A stretch of 64,000 nucleotides of DNA from Neckera pumila (taxonomy: Eukaryota > Streptophyta > Bryopsida > Hypnales > Neckeraceae). The stretch spans positions 27,353,445 to 27,417,444 of the forward strand of contig OZ018411.1 in the NCBI GenBank assembly GCA_963969595.1. The letters are read 5' to 3'. The notes beneath the pieces are model-generated. The model was not told the origin of the DNA. It searched no databases and was given only the letters and a program-made list of their open reading frames with translations. A program made the position numbers and the translations under genes. Shown here piece after piece: positions 11,140-23,875 of this stretch; position 1 is the stretch's first letter; every line of letters begins with the position of its first letter.

Positions 11140-11880
11140 AAGATTGAGACCTTTGAAAGCACTTAGTGATCATATAGTAGACTTTTTGGTGAAGGTAAAA
11201 GACTAGACTACAACCATCCGATCTTGTCATGTACCAATCTTGGCTTAAATAGGATTGAGAGATTTGAATGTGCTCAAGTGAGATCTCAACTTTGCATCCA
11301 TTACCATTGTTACACTCTTTTAGCTTTCTAATAATCACATTTGAGACCTTTGAAAGCTACCGGTGATTTCATAGTACATTATTTAATAAAGGTGAAAGAT
11401 AAAATACAATTGGTCTTATCCTGTACCAAACCTACTTCCAATTGGAATCATTGTTGTTATAGTCTTTTCGCTTCCTAATAATTGTCATATAAAGAAGATC
11501 AAGACCTTTGAAAACTATTGGTAATCTTGTAATACACTTTTGATGAAGGTGAAAGGTAAAAGTACAACCGATCTTATCCTCTATAAGTTTTGCCTCCAAC
11601 TAAGATCAAAACATCTCAATGTGCATTGGTGAGAACTAACAACACTTTGTATCAATCATTATTGTTATAGTCCTAGAAATTGTGAGAAGATTGAGAACTT
11701 TAAAAGTTGTTGGTGCTCTTTTTTGTTGAAGGTGAAAGGTTAGACTACTATATGCTAGCCTTTACCAAACTTGCTTCCAACTATGATTGGAAGAGGTTTC
11801 AATGTGTGCATTTGAAGTCACTTCATATCAATCATCTTGTTATAGTCTTTTAGCTTCTTAGCTAGCAATTGTCATAGTTT
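11140..11880. repeat. degenerate tandem array, about four units of 160-200 bp
   Basis: Units begin near 11142, 11342, 11500 and 11693. Each carries GAGACCTTTGAAAGC, then a GGTGATCTT-like block, TGAAGGTGAAAGGTAAAA, ACAACCGATCTTATCC, CTTGCTTCCAA and TTGTTATAGTCTTTTAGC. Units are diverged and some have internal deletions. The array is also present in copy B (44035-44800), so it predates the duplication. Unit size is satellite-like. Confidence 0.7.
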
Positions 11881-12954
11881 TAAAAATTCATTCATATATT
11901 ACAATCCATCATATATGCCAAATGAATGCAAATATTGGAGATATTTCCTTCTTAGAGTATTTCTAGATTTGGTCCAAAATCCCTAGGCATTGGAAGGGAT
12001 TAACCCATATTCTCTACTTCCAAGGCTCTTTTTTCATTAAAGCACTCAAAACTACCATTTCTATTGCAAAGAGCAAAAGAATTTATTAATTGTATTTTTT
12101 CATATCTAACCATAAGATCCTTTTTGACACTAGACTAATATGAACGTAGGGAAGAAATTTCAGAAAGTTTTACCACATAGATTGCAAAATACTTGCATTT
12201 TAAGTGAAAAAAAAATAAGTTTTGAATACATTCTTTGATTAGATTATTTGATTTTTGAATCTTTTTAATTTAGAATTTTTGGATTAAACATTTTGATTTT
12301 AATTTTTGTGTTGAAGATTTGAATTAAAAGTCTAGGATACAAATATCCAAAAAAAACACTTGTGATTTTCATCCTTTAAAAAATTGTTCATCAGAAGTTG
12401 GTACTAATTTGAAGGAAATATCAAATTGTTCATAGCTTTTGTCAAGGACAGACTTTGGACAACAATGAGGATGCTTTAGACAAAAATCTTAATGAAGACA
12501 TAAGCTGTATCTTTATTAGAAATGCAAGATGTATTCAAGAGAACAAAAATATGAAGGACAAAGCTGTAGGTCAAGAGCTAAGGTTGAGTGCTATGAACTA
12601 GACATCAGAATGAAATGTTGAGATTGAAGAACCTTTGAGTCTTGATTCCTATATATACTAGAGGATCCTAAGCTTCCATTAGAGGAAATTTGTACCTTGC
12701 GAAAGGCCATTTGACTACAATAAAATGTGCAATTATAGAAAAAAAAAAAAAAAATTTAATCATAAATTTTTATTTTTATTTTCAAAAACATGATCACAAT
12801 GTGTGCCCCGCAAGACTGGGAACTAAAAAAAAATTCAAAAAAACACACTTGTTTTTACTCTGAATTTGCATATCCGCCAAAAGTCAAATGGCCCTCCACA
12901 AGGCCCATATTTCTTCTAATGTTTGTCAAGCTTAGAAGTCGCTTGAGAAGCTTT
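11881..12954. other. AT-rich intergenic DNA, no gene seen
   Basis: Includes poly-A runs near 12740 and 12830. No exon, RNA gene or clear terminal repeat was found. Confidence 0.5.
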
Positions 12955-13345
12955 CACTAAACTCCACGAGATTCTACAAGGTTCTACGAGGTTCCAAGAG
13001 ATTCTACAAGTTTCTACAACATTCTACGAGGTTCCATGAGATTTTACAAGTTTCTACAAAATTCTACGAGGTTCCACGAGATTCTACAAGGTTCTACAAG
13101 ATGCCACGAGGTTCCACAAGGTTCTACAAGATTCTACAAGATTTCATGAGATTTCACAAGATTCTATGGAGTTCCATGAGATTTTATAAAGTTCCACAAG
13201 ATTCGACAAGGTTCCACGAGCTTGGAAGTTGTTAAAGAAGCTTCTACAAGCGTGGAAGCCGCTTGAGCTTGGAAGTTGTTTAAGAAGCCTCTACAAGCGT
13301 GGAAGCCGCTTGAGCTTGGAAGTTGTTTAAGAAGCCTCTACAAGC
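12955..13345. repeat. minisatellite of GATTCTACAAGGTTCTACGAG-type units
   Basis: About 30 degenerate 10-14-bp units based on TTCTACAAG and TTCCACGAG. It passes at the right into two longer units built around GAAGCCTCTACAAGC and GAAGCCGCTTGAGCTTGGAA. Copy B has the same array, split by an insertion at about 45775-47540. Confidence 0.85.
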
Positions 13346-14419
13346 TTGGAAGCCGCTTGAGCTGCATCTTGGCAAGGGAGAAGCTTCTTGAAAAACTTCC
13401 ACCATCTTTATATATCCATGACAACTTTAAGATAGAATTGAATCAGACTAATTACAACGATGAGATTGTTCTAGCAAGGATACTGAACCTTATGGAACTT
13501 TTTATTGTGAAAATTGTGAAAACTGAATTCAAAAACAAATTCAGTGTGTTGTTTTTTAAGAAGTTCCTATGATTACCCAAAAAACAAGAAGCTCTGTAAC
13601 TTTCACATCACTAATCCAAATGGAATGAATCACAGCTTATATGTAGACATTAATGTAATCTATGAGAACTTAAAAAAAATTAAATAATTTCAAGGTTTTG
13701 TGAAATTTTTTTATATTGCCTAGTCTCTTAATAATTAGTTCTAAACTTATTGTAGTGAAACTTTTTCTCCTAAGTGTTGATTGAAATAAAAATTATATTT
13801 CTAGAAAGCTAATGTGATTTACTATCCTAAAGAAAGTTTCAAAAATTCAAGTCAAAATTGAGGTTACGTGACATGAGCCTAGTTGAAATCCATTTTGTCC
13901 CCTACATGGATAATACAGAGTAGGACTTTACTAGGGATTAACCTTTAAAAGACATTGCAAACCTATGGGAATTTTAAAAGTCAAACTTGCATTTTTCAAG
14001 TAGTTCTTGATTTTAAATGCTCTTAAGATTAACTAAGAAAATTTAACTCCAATAATCTACTTTTTATTCCATTTGAATTTTTTTCAAAATAGTTAAAATT
14101 GTAATCTTTGAGACACTTTGAAGATAGCATCTTGAAAGTTCAAAATACACCATTTTTGAACTTTTTCTATCAAATTTCTCTTGGTATGAGCTTAAAGAGT
14201 ACATAAATTACACCACAATGTTTGTCACAATTATTTCCATTCTCTTTACAAATTTCATATTATTTTAAGCAATTCTGTAATTACTATGATTTTTATAAAA
14301 TAAATTCTTTAAAAAATCATATAAAATTGAATTTGATATTTTAATAATAAAAAAATGAGATTAAATTTTTGACATATATTACTATATGTGAAAATATTTA
14401 AATTTTTGAAATATATATT

Positions 14420-15351
14420 TTAACCCCTAATGGACCAACATGCGTTTTTTGGCCGTATAGAAATTTTGGGCAGGTACATGTGACTAGAGATATCCATATT
14501 TGAGGCTGAAATTTTAATAGAAGGTGGGGGCGAGGAATATCTTCATGTGTACCAAGTTTCATGACATTTCAAAATACGAGTCAAAAGTTGTGACTTGATA
14601 TGTTACTTTTTTTTGTGACCGGGCAGTTTGGGCAGATCAGAAAAAATCATTTTTTCTGGAATTTGTTTTTTGAAATTGGTTCTCTACATTTATATATACT
14701 TAAAAAGCTTCAAGTCACTCCATTTCAATCAATGAGTCAAAAGTTATGAGGGTTTTTGGTTTGCGGGCAGTTATGGATTCTCTACTCTAAAAAAAACTTT
14801 AATGTCGTTTATTTAACTCAATTTTCAATATTTTTGGAAAAAAATAAAATCCTAGGATGTAGATTGATTATTACAACATTACAATCATTGGGATTGGCAT
14901 TTTTAAATTCCATGATTAAATTTTTAACAATTTAGTATTTTGAGTCATTTTCTACTTCTTTCTACTTACTATTTTTTTCCTATATGTTGTACAATTCCAA
15001 ATGATGTAAAATTTTTCAAACATATAGACAACTTGTTTAGGAAACTGAATTCAAAGAAGCACCACCTTTATCGGCATTTTTTCATTGAAAAGTGAGCTTG
15101 CAAAGTGCAGCTGCCCGATTTTTCGCAGGATTGAAAAAATGGTTTTCAAGCCTTTGAATGCTTATATCTTATGATCCACATGGTGGAATTTTCTGAAATT
15201 TTTACCACATGTTTTCAAAATATCATACTACAAGATCCTACGGTTACATGTGTCAAAAATTGTTTTTTTCCAAAAATTTGGTAGTTGTATTAGAAATGGC
15301 AGTTTTGGAGCATTTTTGGTGACTACATAGTCATGAAACTTTAGGGGTTAA
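14420..15351. mobile_element. TTAA-inserted piggyBac-like MITE, element A (932 bp)
   Basis: The ends read TTAA-CCCCTAATGGACC and ACTTTAGGGG-TTAA. The right junction continues ATGTAGAAATCC, and copy B at about 51074 has TTAATGTAGAAATCC without the element. Interior sequence matches elements B and M. No transposase frame. The piggyBac label rests on the TTAA target and CCC-type end. Confidence 0.8.
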
Positions 15352-16387
15352 TGTAGAAATCCAATGAAGTTTGACAAAAGTCCTACATAAAATGTCCTTC
15401 AAAGGTTAAAGGTCTATATAGGACATATTCTATCATATATATTGTTAAGAATATAAAGTATATGTTAAAATATTGTAGAATGTACACCATTGTATTTTGA
15501 ATTCAACAATTGAGTCAACAATCAACATATTTCATTTGAATGTCATTTTAACATTTATGCCTTATCATGCTCAAATTTGACACTAAACAAGTAGAATACA
15601 TGGTCATTTTGCAACTTCTCAAATGCGTAGGAGGTGCAATAATGATCAAAATTGGGAATATCATGTATCATTGGATTTATCTCAATATGAATACAAAGTT
15701 TGGCAATACTTCATTTCTTGCAATTTCTATATTAAATACACTAAAATACCATATTGCAATCCAAATCAGGCTTTTGAGACCTATAAGGATGGTTCACCTA
15801 TATACGATAGATTCAGCCATAAGACATAGATTTTCTGAGAATCTTTAAGAAAACTCCTCTAATACAAGACCAAATGATTGTGAACTTCCTTGGTATCATT
15901 CTTCTTGTCTTGGTAAGATGCATCTATCAATTTAAGTCTTGGATTTGAACTTGCAGTTTTTGTATTGGAAAGTTGATAAAAAAATTTGAAATGTGGATTT
16001 TGAGGTTGCCCATGCATGGCCTTAAGGAGGTGGAAGCTCATCATTGGTTGGTTATTTGAACAAGCTACAAGATGCCCATTTAAGGAAGATTTTGAAATCA
16101 AAGTTTGGATAGCCCTTTCAAAACCTCAAATGTGGTTTAACCCCTAAATCTTTATTTCTTATCCCTATACCTATTAAAATCCAAACCCTCAATCTCGTTA
16201 CATTTTTATTTGAATTTTTATAAAGGTGAATGTAGAATTATGCCCCTTTGGAAGAACGTTGAGATACTAAGTATATTCATGAGGATATTGAACTATTTAT
16301 AAATCATTAGAAAAGATTGGGCTCTCAACATGCTTGAAACTTTTGGCTTAGAAATCAAAATTGTTTGGTTTGTATTAATAAGGATCC
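15352..16387. other. intergenic DNA shared with copy B, no gene
   Basis: Colinear with copy B around 51070-52040 and 56119-56420. It holds three empty sites used to read insertions in copy B: AAA|GG at 15403/15404, the TATTT target of the 4-kb element near 16047, and the TTAA right junction of element A. Confidence 0.7.
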
Positions 16388-16463
16388 GGAGATATTATTG
16401 TCGATTTTCTAGAAACTACGTGAGTTAAAAATTAGGATCCATTTAATCCAAAGAAAAGAAAAC

Positions 16464-16464
16464 T

Positions 16465-16517
<53 letters not shown>
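16464..16517. repeat. (AT)n microsatellite
   Basis: An almost pure AT dinucleotide run of about 50 bp. Likely length-variable. Confidence 0.98.
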
Positions 16518-16519
<2 letters not shown>

Positions 16520-17441
16520 GGACTACTATAGGGTCCATGAAATTCTATATACTCTATTATATATAAATTAGAATATAGGAAAACATCATGTAGTAGGAAT
16601 TTTTATTAATAAGTTAGCCTTAACAGTAAGAAGTGCAAATTTTTCATAATACCATGAGTATAAATTTGGATAGATCATTCGTGTAGACGATAAAATGGAC
16701 ATAGTCAATAACATCTACATTGAAGGGCAGTTGACTAAAATTGTACCACAGTACTAGTAGTATATATATCAAAAAAATTAAGTATAAACGTAAAGCACTG
16801 ATCATAAGTGGCAAAAATTGTCATATGACACAAATAGGGAGGTTTACCAAATTACCTTCATGGATTCAACAAACTAATAACTGTACAACATGAAGATAGA
16901 GTTTATAGTTTGTTTAACTTCATTCTTTGAAGCCATAAATGTTAATAACATTCATATAGAATGAGTTGTTTATGGGATAGTTTCAATGGGATTTTGAAGT
17001 ATTCAATGGCCAACTTGTTATTAACCTCTAAAGGCCAAAGGGTGATTTAGAATAAGAAAAGTCCAAAATTGCCCATTTTTGATGCATTGTCCACCCAACT
17101 GTCCAAAATTAAAAATTAATTAATTTTTCTGAATTTAAACCGTACAAAAGTTTATTAAACAAGGCAATGTGTGGAAAAATTTTCAGCCCATTTGACCATG
17201 TGGATTGAAAGATTATAATGTTTGAAGTGAGAAAAATACTTTTTTTTATTCCTACAAAATAAGACTAGCAGACTTTGAGCCCACCTACAGTAAAATTTTT
17301 GCTCTACACAAAGATGAAGATTTTGGCCATGCAAACATATATAATGTTAGTTTTACTCATGAAAAATTATAGAAGTAAATATGGAGTCTAGCTTATTCTA
17401 AACCAACTTCTAATATAAGGAGGTTAAGTGCATTGGCAATA

Positions 17442-17741
17442 CACTACCCTAAATTTGGTAAATAGTGTTGGCTACAAAAATTGTCCAGGATAACACTAAT
17501 TGTAATTTGCAAAGTTAGTGTTAGAATATTATTTACCCATTCTAACACTATTTTAGCTCTATAGTAAAATTTGGTCATTTCATGGAACAACAATAATTAT
17601 TGAAATATTAAAATGGTGAAATGCTAAAATAAATAATGAAATGCAAACTACATTTCAGCATTTCAGCATTTCAACATTTCAAAAAAAACAGGGAACAACA
17701 CTAATTATCACCCAACACTATTTACCAATTTTAGTATAGTC
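17442..17741. mobile_element. CACTA-type MITE, 300 bp
   Basis: Left end CACTACCCTAAATTTGGT and the reverse complement of the right end GACTATACTAAAATTGGT continue into a shared AAATAGTGTTG. Flanking triplets are ATA and ATT, a near match for the 3-bp duplication of CACTA elements. The interior includes a run of CATTTCAG repeats. No coding capacity. Confidence 0.6.
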
Positions 17742-18490
17742 ATTTTTTGATGATTTCTTGTGCAATGAGGAAATTTTTTATTTGAAATCTAAATAGGAAA
17801 AATTAGACACAAAACTTTGGAATATATTATGTGGGAAAAATTTTAAGAATTTTGACTTCACATATTGCAAGATAATGGGCTTAAAGTAGAAAAAGATGTT
17901 TATTCTTGAAGCCATCCCAATATAGCTAATAAAATTTGACTACTCTTAGTTTATGAGAACAAACTTATCTTACAATTGTATTCCATATTTGATTAGTTAC
18001 ATACATGACAAATTTCAAAAGTTGAATGAACATTTTTGCAAAAGGTATCCAAAAGATGCCCAAATTACTTTGTCTGCCAAAAAAATTCAAGGCAACATAA
18101 CTTCTGTTTGGGATACTCAATTAGAAAAAAACATATTCTCACTAAAGGGATATATGTTCATACCTAATGTCAAAGTTTTGTAAACAACTGACCCAAATTG
18201 ACTTCTTAGATTCTACACGGATTTTTTATTTGTTCATTCAAGGGACAATTGGTCTTCAAGGCTTGGAATATACCACTTGGTCAATTGAGTACTTAAATTT
18301 TATATGTAAGATAGCCCCACTTACAAAACCGCATGAATGAATTTACAAAAAATATAGGGTATTGGAAATATGCCCCACATAGCTTTTTATTTGAAAATAG
18401 GGTAATCTTTAATACAATAATTAATGTAAATAGCCCCACATCAAATACCCTCTTAACTCAGGTGTAACGATACTTTAAATTACAAGGAGT

Positions 18491-19803
18491 GATCTCTCTG
18501 AGATGAGGATATCCATTTCAAAGGTCATTGTTGCACATTTCTATCAAAGTCATGGCCCACTGGAATACTGGTGGTACAGGGCAAGTTGGCAACAATGCAC
18601 TTATGAGATGTGGCAACAATTTAGGAGTCGTGTCCTGTGTAGCTTGCCACTTCAAGCAATGAAGATGTCCAATTTAATAGTATATTTTGGCTACCAAGAT
18701 TACCGTTGTTATATAGGAAGTCCTATCAAATGGTACAATTATTGACAACAATGTTTATTTTATAAGATTGAAGGGACAATTTTCATAATGCCATTATTTT
18801 ATTATTGTCTTTTCACTAATTTGCTTCTACCAATGACAATGCCTCCAAAATGCTATATCAACACCTAAGGCTCCACGTTGAACAAAGCCATTTGGTAATA
18901 TTCCCTAATTTCTTTTACAATTCATTTAATTCTAAACTAGACATCCTTGGACCTCAATTCTCCTCTAATGACATATTTAAATAATTGGTAGCATATCTTG
19001 CAAGGCTATTTGATTTAGTTTAGTGATTTAATGGCATAAGTTTGAGATTTAAATACTTATCATTTAAGTCTTGGCTCTATTGGTCCTTCCCACCTTACTT
19101 TCCTTCTAGTACATTTGTCACCATAGGTGTCATGGCCATATCGGTCACTTACATTTTGGACTTAATTAAATTCAATCACTTGGAATGAATGACGGCACCA
19201 AGCTGTATGACCCATATAATTCTATTTTCCTCACTAATTATCAATATATGGTTTTTTAAAATATCCAGCCATATTAGGAGATGGTATGATATCACATAGT
19301 TGAACCATGCCATATTAACGGATGATCACATGGAATTTGAGTAAGTGGTCCTAATCATGGAAGAAGGGGTTTTGAGCTTGGCTCAACCACCTAGAATAGA
19401 GTGTAGTACAAGTTTGTTTGACTTGATTAGTTTTCTCTCCCTCATTGATTGGCAGTGCATATAATAAACCAGCCATGTCAAGGGCATTACATAGTTGTAC
19501 CATGCTATAGTAATGGATGATGGCTTTTACTTTGAATAAGTGGACCTAAATTAATCATGGGTAGTGGAGTTTGGATATTTTCACCTTATCAAGTCTTGAC
19601 CCCTACTTGTATATCCTAGTAAGTGATTTTAACCCTACCTTTTTTAATTAAAACTTCCACATGGGATGTTAATTTTTTTATAATATTTTAATACCGAAAC
19701 AAATCTAATTCACTAGAAACACCTAAAATTTAGTGACTCAAAGACTTTGGCAAACCTAGCTAAGCATTGGATTTTGAAAAAGAAACATAATGCAATTGAA
19801 AAC
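18491..19803. other. intergenic DNA, no gene recognised
   Basis: The part to about 19450 aligns with copy B 58065-58900. The remainder has no counterpart in copy B. Open frames here are short and not shared in a meaningful way between copies. Confidence 0.55.
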
Positions 19804-20734
19804 TTAACTCCTAAATGCCCAAACACCATTTTTTTGGCAACACAGCAATTTTGGGCAGCTCATTGTGAATGGAATTTTTATTGATTTTCTTTGAAATTTT
19901 CACATAACATTTTCCAAGGAGTAGTTTAAGGCCCAACAATTTTCATAATTTTTGACCTCAGGGTTAAAAAGTTCTTGCATGATATGTGATTTTTCAATGC
20001 TTGGCGGGCCGCTAAGAAAATTCTTAAAATTTTTTTTTTTAAGAATAATAAAAATTTGAAGTCGGTTTCTAGATTTATATATACATAAAAAGCTTTGAAT
20101 CATTCTATTTTGATTAATGAGATGTAAATTATGAGGAGTTTTAGTTTGCGGGTAGTTATGGAATCTCTACTCTAAAACAAGCTTTCAAGTCCATTTTATA
20201 ATTCAATTTTCAATATTTTTGAAAAAAAATAAAAACATTGAGTGTAGATTGTATATTTCAAGATTACAACCGTTGGAATAGGTATTTTTCAATTCCATAA
20301 TTAAATTCTTGACAAATTAGTATTTTGAATCATTCTCTACTTCTTTCTATTTACTGTTTTTCTCCTATATGTTGTACAATTCCAAATGATCTGAATTTTT
20401 TCAAGCATGTATCTTACTTGTCTAGAAAAATGAACCTAATGAGTAACCACCATTTTGGAAAAAAATTCATACAAATGTGACCTTGTAAAGGGCAGCTGCC
20501 CGTTTTTTTGCAAGGACAAAAAATTATTTTGGTCTATTCAAACGCTATCATCTTGCAATCTACAAGGTGGAAATTTCTGAAGTTTTTTCTACACCTTTTT
20601 AAACTAGTTTATTACAAGATCTTACAGTTATATGTATTCAAAAATGTTTTTTTTCTAAAACTTGGTACTTGTATTAGAATGACAATTTTGGAGTGTTTTT
20701 GGTGAAAATATAGTCAAATACATTTAGGGGTTAA
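19804..20734. mobile_element. TTAA-inserted piggyBac-like MITE, element B (931 bp)
   Basis: Ends TTAA-CTCCTAAATGCCC and CATTTAGGGG-TTAA. It shares the internal stretch near CCTATATGTTGTACAATTCC with element A. Length is within 1 bp of element A. Confidence 0.78.
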
Positions 20735-20930
20735 CCTAACTTAACTTGTAAAGCATAATTTTCCTTTTCAAAATGATAAGATACACTAAATTTGGACCTT
20801 CCTAGCCAAAGATATCTAAGGATGAAGTTTTACCTATAAACTAGTCCATCAAACTTCATCCATCAATTTTGAATAGTAGCCTAATTCAAAACTATTCCAA
20901 ATTTTATTGTTAGTTTTTTAGTTTTAAAGT

Positions 20931-21838
20931 TGATCAAAGCACACTCAAAGGTACCATTGGGATTACTTTGTAAGGACAGGACTCAAGTCCTTTTTTGAAC
21001 TTTTAAAGCAAAAACTTCCTTTGATGTTTTTATTTTAAGGAAAAAATTATAAATGAATGCTATTGCAATGTGTCCCTTTAAAAAATTGGAGACAAAATTT
21101 CATAGAAAAAATCCTTAGAAAGACATAAATTACTAGTTTTAAGGCTAAATTTAGTTTTTTTTTTAATATATAGCACTTTAAGTAGATATTTTTGTCCAAA
21201 GTTTTTATAATTCTCAAATATACAACTATTTAAAAGGATTTTTAGTGATTAAATCTTGAACTCAAAAAAGTATAATTTTTTAATTAATTAAATGATTATT
21301 GACAAATTATTAATTTTGTCTAATACAAAATTTAGACATTCAAATTCAAAGATAGCTTATATAGTAACATTACAGTCAATAATATATACTTTATTTGTTC
21401 TAATACAATCATCATTTGGATTATTTTTTATATTGAAAAGGACGTTTACAAGATTTTACTTCTAAATATCATAGAAAATAGAAAAAAACTCAAATTGTAG
21501 GAAAATAATCTTTTTTTACTCTATCGTATGATAATATATACATGATTTTTTTGGATTCAATCACATTATTATTAATCAAAAATTAGAATCCTTTTCTACA
21601 ATTGAAAAAACTGACATGCTGACATTTGAACTTCAATTGGAACTATAATAAAGAATTTTTTATTTTTTGATGAATAAAGCAGTACTAGGGCTCAACATGA
21701 CTTGAAATGCTTGTTAAAAAGGACTAAAATACCTATAATTAATAGATTAGCATTAAAAACTGTAGCTAAAAAGAAGTTACATTGCAGATTTTAGTAGATC
21801 TGACCCCTTTTGTGGTACATTTGAGTGTGATTTGACCC
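20931..21838 (+). mobile_element. 908-bp terminal-inverted-repeat element R1
   Basis: Ends GATCAAAGCACACTCAAAGG and (reverse complement of the right end) GGGTCAAATCACACTCAAATG. No coding capacity. A second copy (R2) lies 227 bp to the right in the opposite orientation, so the pair makes a large imperfect palindrome. Confidence 0.65.
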
Positions 21839-22065
21839 AAGTCTAAATTTTAACTTGTTTTTAATAAATAATATAAATTCATCCAAATATGGATTTAAAC
21901 TTTGTCTCTGCTTATCTTCCCTAAAGTGAATTAGTTTTTAAGTGTAAATTAGCTTTGGAATTTCTATAAGATTTTCTAAATGACTCTAAATTCAAAATAT
22001 TCCTTCAGACAAGTACACTAAATTCTAATTCAATTCTACCACACAAAATTCATTTGCTTGTAACT
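21839..22065. other. 227-bp spacer between the inverted elements R1 and R2
   Basis: AT-rich with no recognisable feature. It is the loop of the R1-R2 palindrome. Confidence 0.5.
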
Positions 22066-23606
22066 GGGTCAAATCACACTCAAATGGACCAAAAAAGGGA
22101 TCAGACGCACTAAAATCTGCAATGTAACTTCTTTCTATCTATTGTTTTTTAATATTAATCTATTAATTATAAGTAATTTAGTCCTTTTTTATTAGAACTT
22201 CAAGTCTTGTTAATGCTAATATGTTTTAGTTTACCCAAAAAACATAAATTCATTACTAAATTTCTAATTGCAATTTAAATGTCAGCTTGTCAGTTTTTTC
22301 AGTGGGCAAAAAGGAGTCTAATTTCTAATGAATAATAATGTTATTGAATAAAAAAAATCATGCACGTATATAATCATACAATAGAATAGAAAAGGACTCT
22401 TTTGATACAATTTAAATATTTATTTATTTCTATAATATTCAGAAGTAAAAAAACGTGAACGTCCTTTCAATATTAAAAAATAATCCAAATGGTGATTGTA
22501 TCAAAACAAAAAATGTACTCCCTCCTTCTCGAAATAAATCAAGGGTTTTCTATTTTTTTTTGTCTCAAATTAAATTTGGTGTTTTGATAGTTGAAGGAAA
22601 TGAAACTTTGGGGGCGCTTGACTAGCTAGAGGACTCCCTATATTCTTACACTTGCTCACAATAATTGCTATTCAAAGTTCTTCCATTTGAAATTGTATTA
22701 CAAGTGATTAAACAAAAAAATTAATTCGTACAAGCAGGCAACAAATACAGCAAAAGGAGCAAAAACTTTCTAAAGCAAAGTAGAAAATGCACTTGCATTC
22801 TTGAGCATCAGAAAGATCCATCTACGTGGTTTCACCTGTCATCGAGATTCTTTTTGCATTGGAACCCACTTGACGCTGAAAGGGAGGACCTTCACTGAGT
22901 TAGAGGTACCAGATTTGGAAGTAGTTGTACCAAATTTCAATCCACCGGAGTTGAAAATTAAGAGAAAATTGTCAATTTGGATGTTTTTATTCAACATGCC
23001 ATGTTTGACTTCTGGATTCCAAACTGTTAGGCCTATTGAAAATGACTAAATGCTACAACAATTTGGCATTTCCGTCCAAATTGGAGCAATTTCTACCTTA
23101 ATTCAGTGTTTTTTAGAAAACCCCGGATTTATTTCAAGACAAAGGGAGTATATGTTGTTCACATTAAGGGCACTATGTAAACTATTTTTAGAACTGAATA
23201 TTTTAAGTGCGATTTTAGAGCAAATCAATAATTTATCAACAGTCAATTTATTTATTAGAAAGTTATACTATTTTAAGGTTAAGATTTAATGACATATAGT
23301 CTTTTTTAATAGTTGTATTCTTAAGTAGTATAAAAAATTTGGATAAAAATATTTATTTAAAGTACTTTATTGTTAAAAAGATACTAAATTTAGTCCTAAA
23401 ATTGATGATTTAGAGCCCTTCACGGATTTTTCTAAAAAACTTTTTCTCCAACTTATTAAAGGAATGCATTGCAATAATATTCATCTGTAAAGTTTTAAAA
23501 AATTTGACAACATCAAAGTAATTTATAGCTTTGAAATTTCAGAAAAGGACTTGAGTCTTGTCCTAGTAAAGTAATCCCAATGGTCCCTTTGAGTGTGCTT
23601 TGACCC
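22066..23606 (-). mobile_element. inverted partner element R2, interrupted by a Stowaway-like element
   Basis: Ends GGGTCAAATCACACTCAAATG and (right end reverse-complemented) GGGTCAAAGCACACTCAAAGG. Removing the nested element 22518-23148 and one TA leaves 908 bp, the length of R1. It is flanked by AACT on both sides, a possible 4-bp target duplication. Confidence 0.68.
22518..23148. mobile_element. Stowaway-like (Tc1/mariner) element, 631 bp, nested in R2
   Basis: Left end CTCCCTCCTTCTCGAAATAA; right end reverse-complemented is CTCCCTTTGTCTTGAAATAA, about 33 bp of terminal repeat. TA lies at both ends (22516-22517 and 23149-23150). This is the classic CTCCCTCC end of plant Stowaway elements. 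The short open frames within it are not recognisable. Confidence 0.82.
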
Positions 23607-23875
23607 AACTTTCTTAATAATTAATTTTTTTTTTTAAGAATAAAATATTTTTGGAAACCTCTAAGAAATACCTTTGATATTTTAAATTATAATCTAAATT
23701 CTAAAACTCCGGTCTAAATGTTGAATTTCTAATTTTTATCCCTATTCTAAATCAATTTAAAATTGAAAAGAAAGGGGTTAATTTAACATACTTCTCCATT
23801 GACGTTTTTGTCCTTGCAAACCATGACTATGATGGTTTTGTAGTAGCTACTCTCCATCATGTGTAAAAGTCTTGG

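Larger units (their letters stand above)
16388..18490. other. segment present only in copy A
   Basis: Copy B passes directly from the sequence matching about 16388 to that matching about 18500. No terminal repeats were found at the joints, so a deletion in copy B is as likely as an insertion here. It contains an (AT)n tract and a 300-bp CACTA-type MITE. No gene seen. Confidence 0.65.

Noticed and set aside
11140..13345. CRISPR-like array
   Set aside because: Repeats are degenerate tandem units without regular spacers, in a plant nuclear context.
13276..13572. 98-codon plus-strand frame
   Set aside because: It starts in the minisatellite and the copy-B counterpart (48418-48669) is open over a different extent. 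Looks like chance translation of the repeat.
14420..15351. Reading the TTAA elements as PIF/Harbinger MITEs with TTA/TAA duplications
   Set aside because: The ends are symmetrical only if four bases TTAA are taken as target (CCCCT...AGGGG). A 3-bp reading leaves an unmatched T. Still worth testing with more copies.
22801..23289. Two adjacent plus-strand frames (82 and 79 codons)
   Set aside because: They lie largely inside the Stowaway-like element and run across its right end into R2; no domain, and no sign of splicing or conservation.
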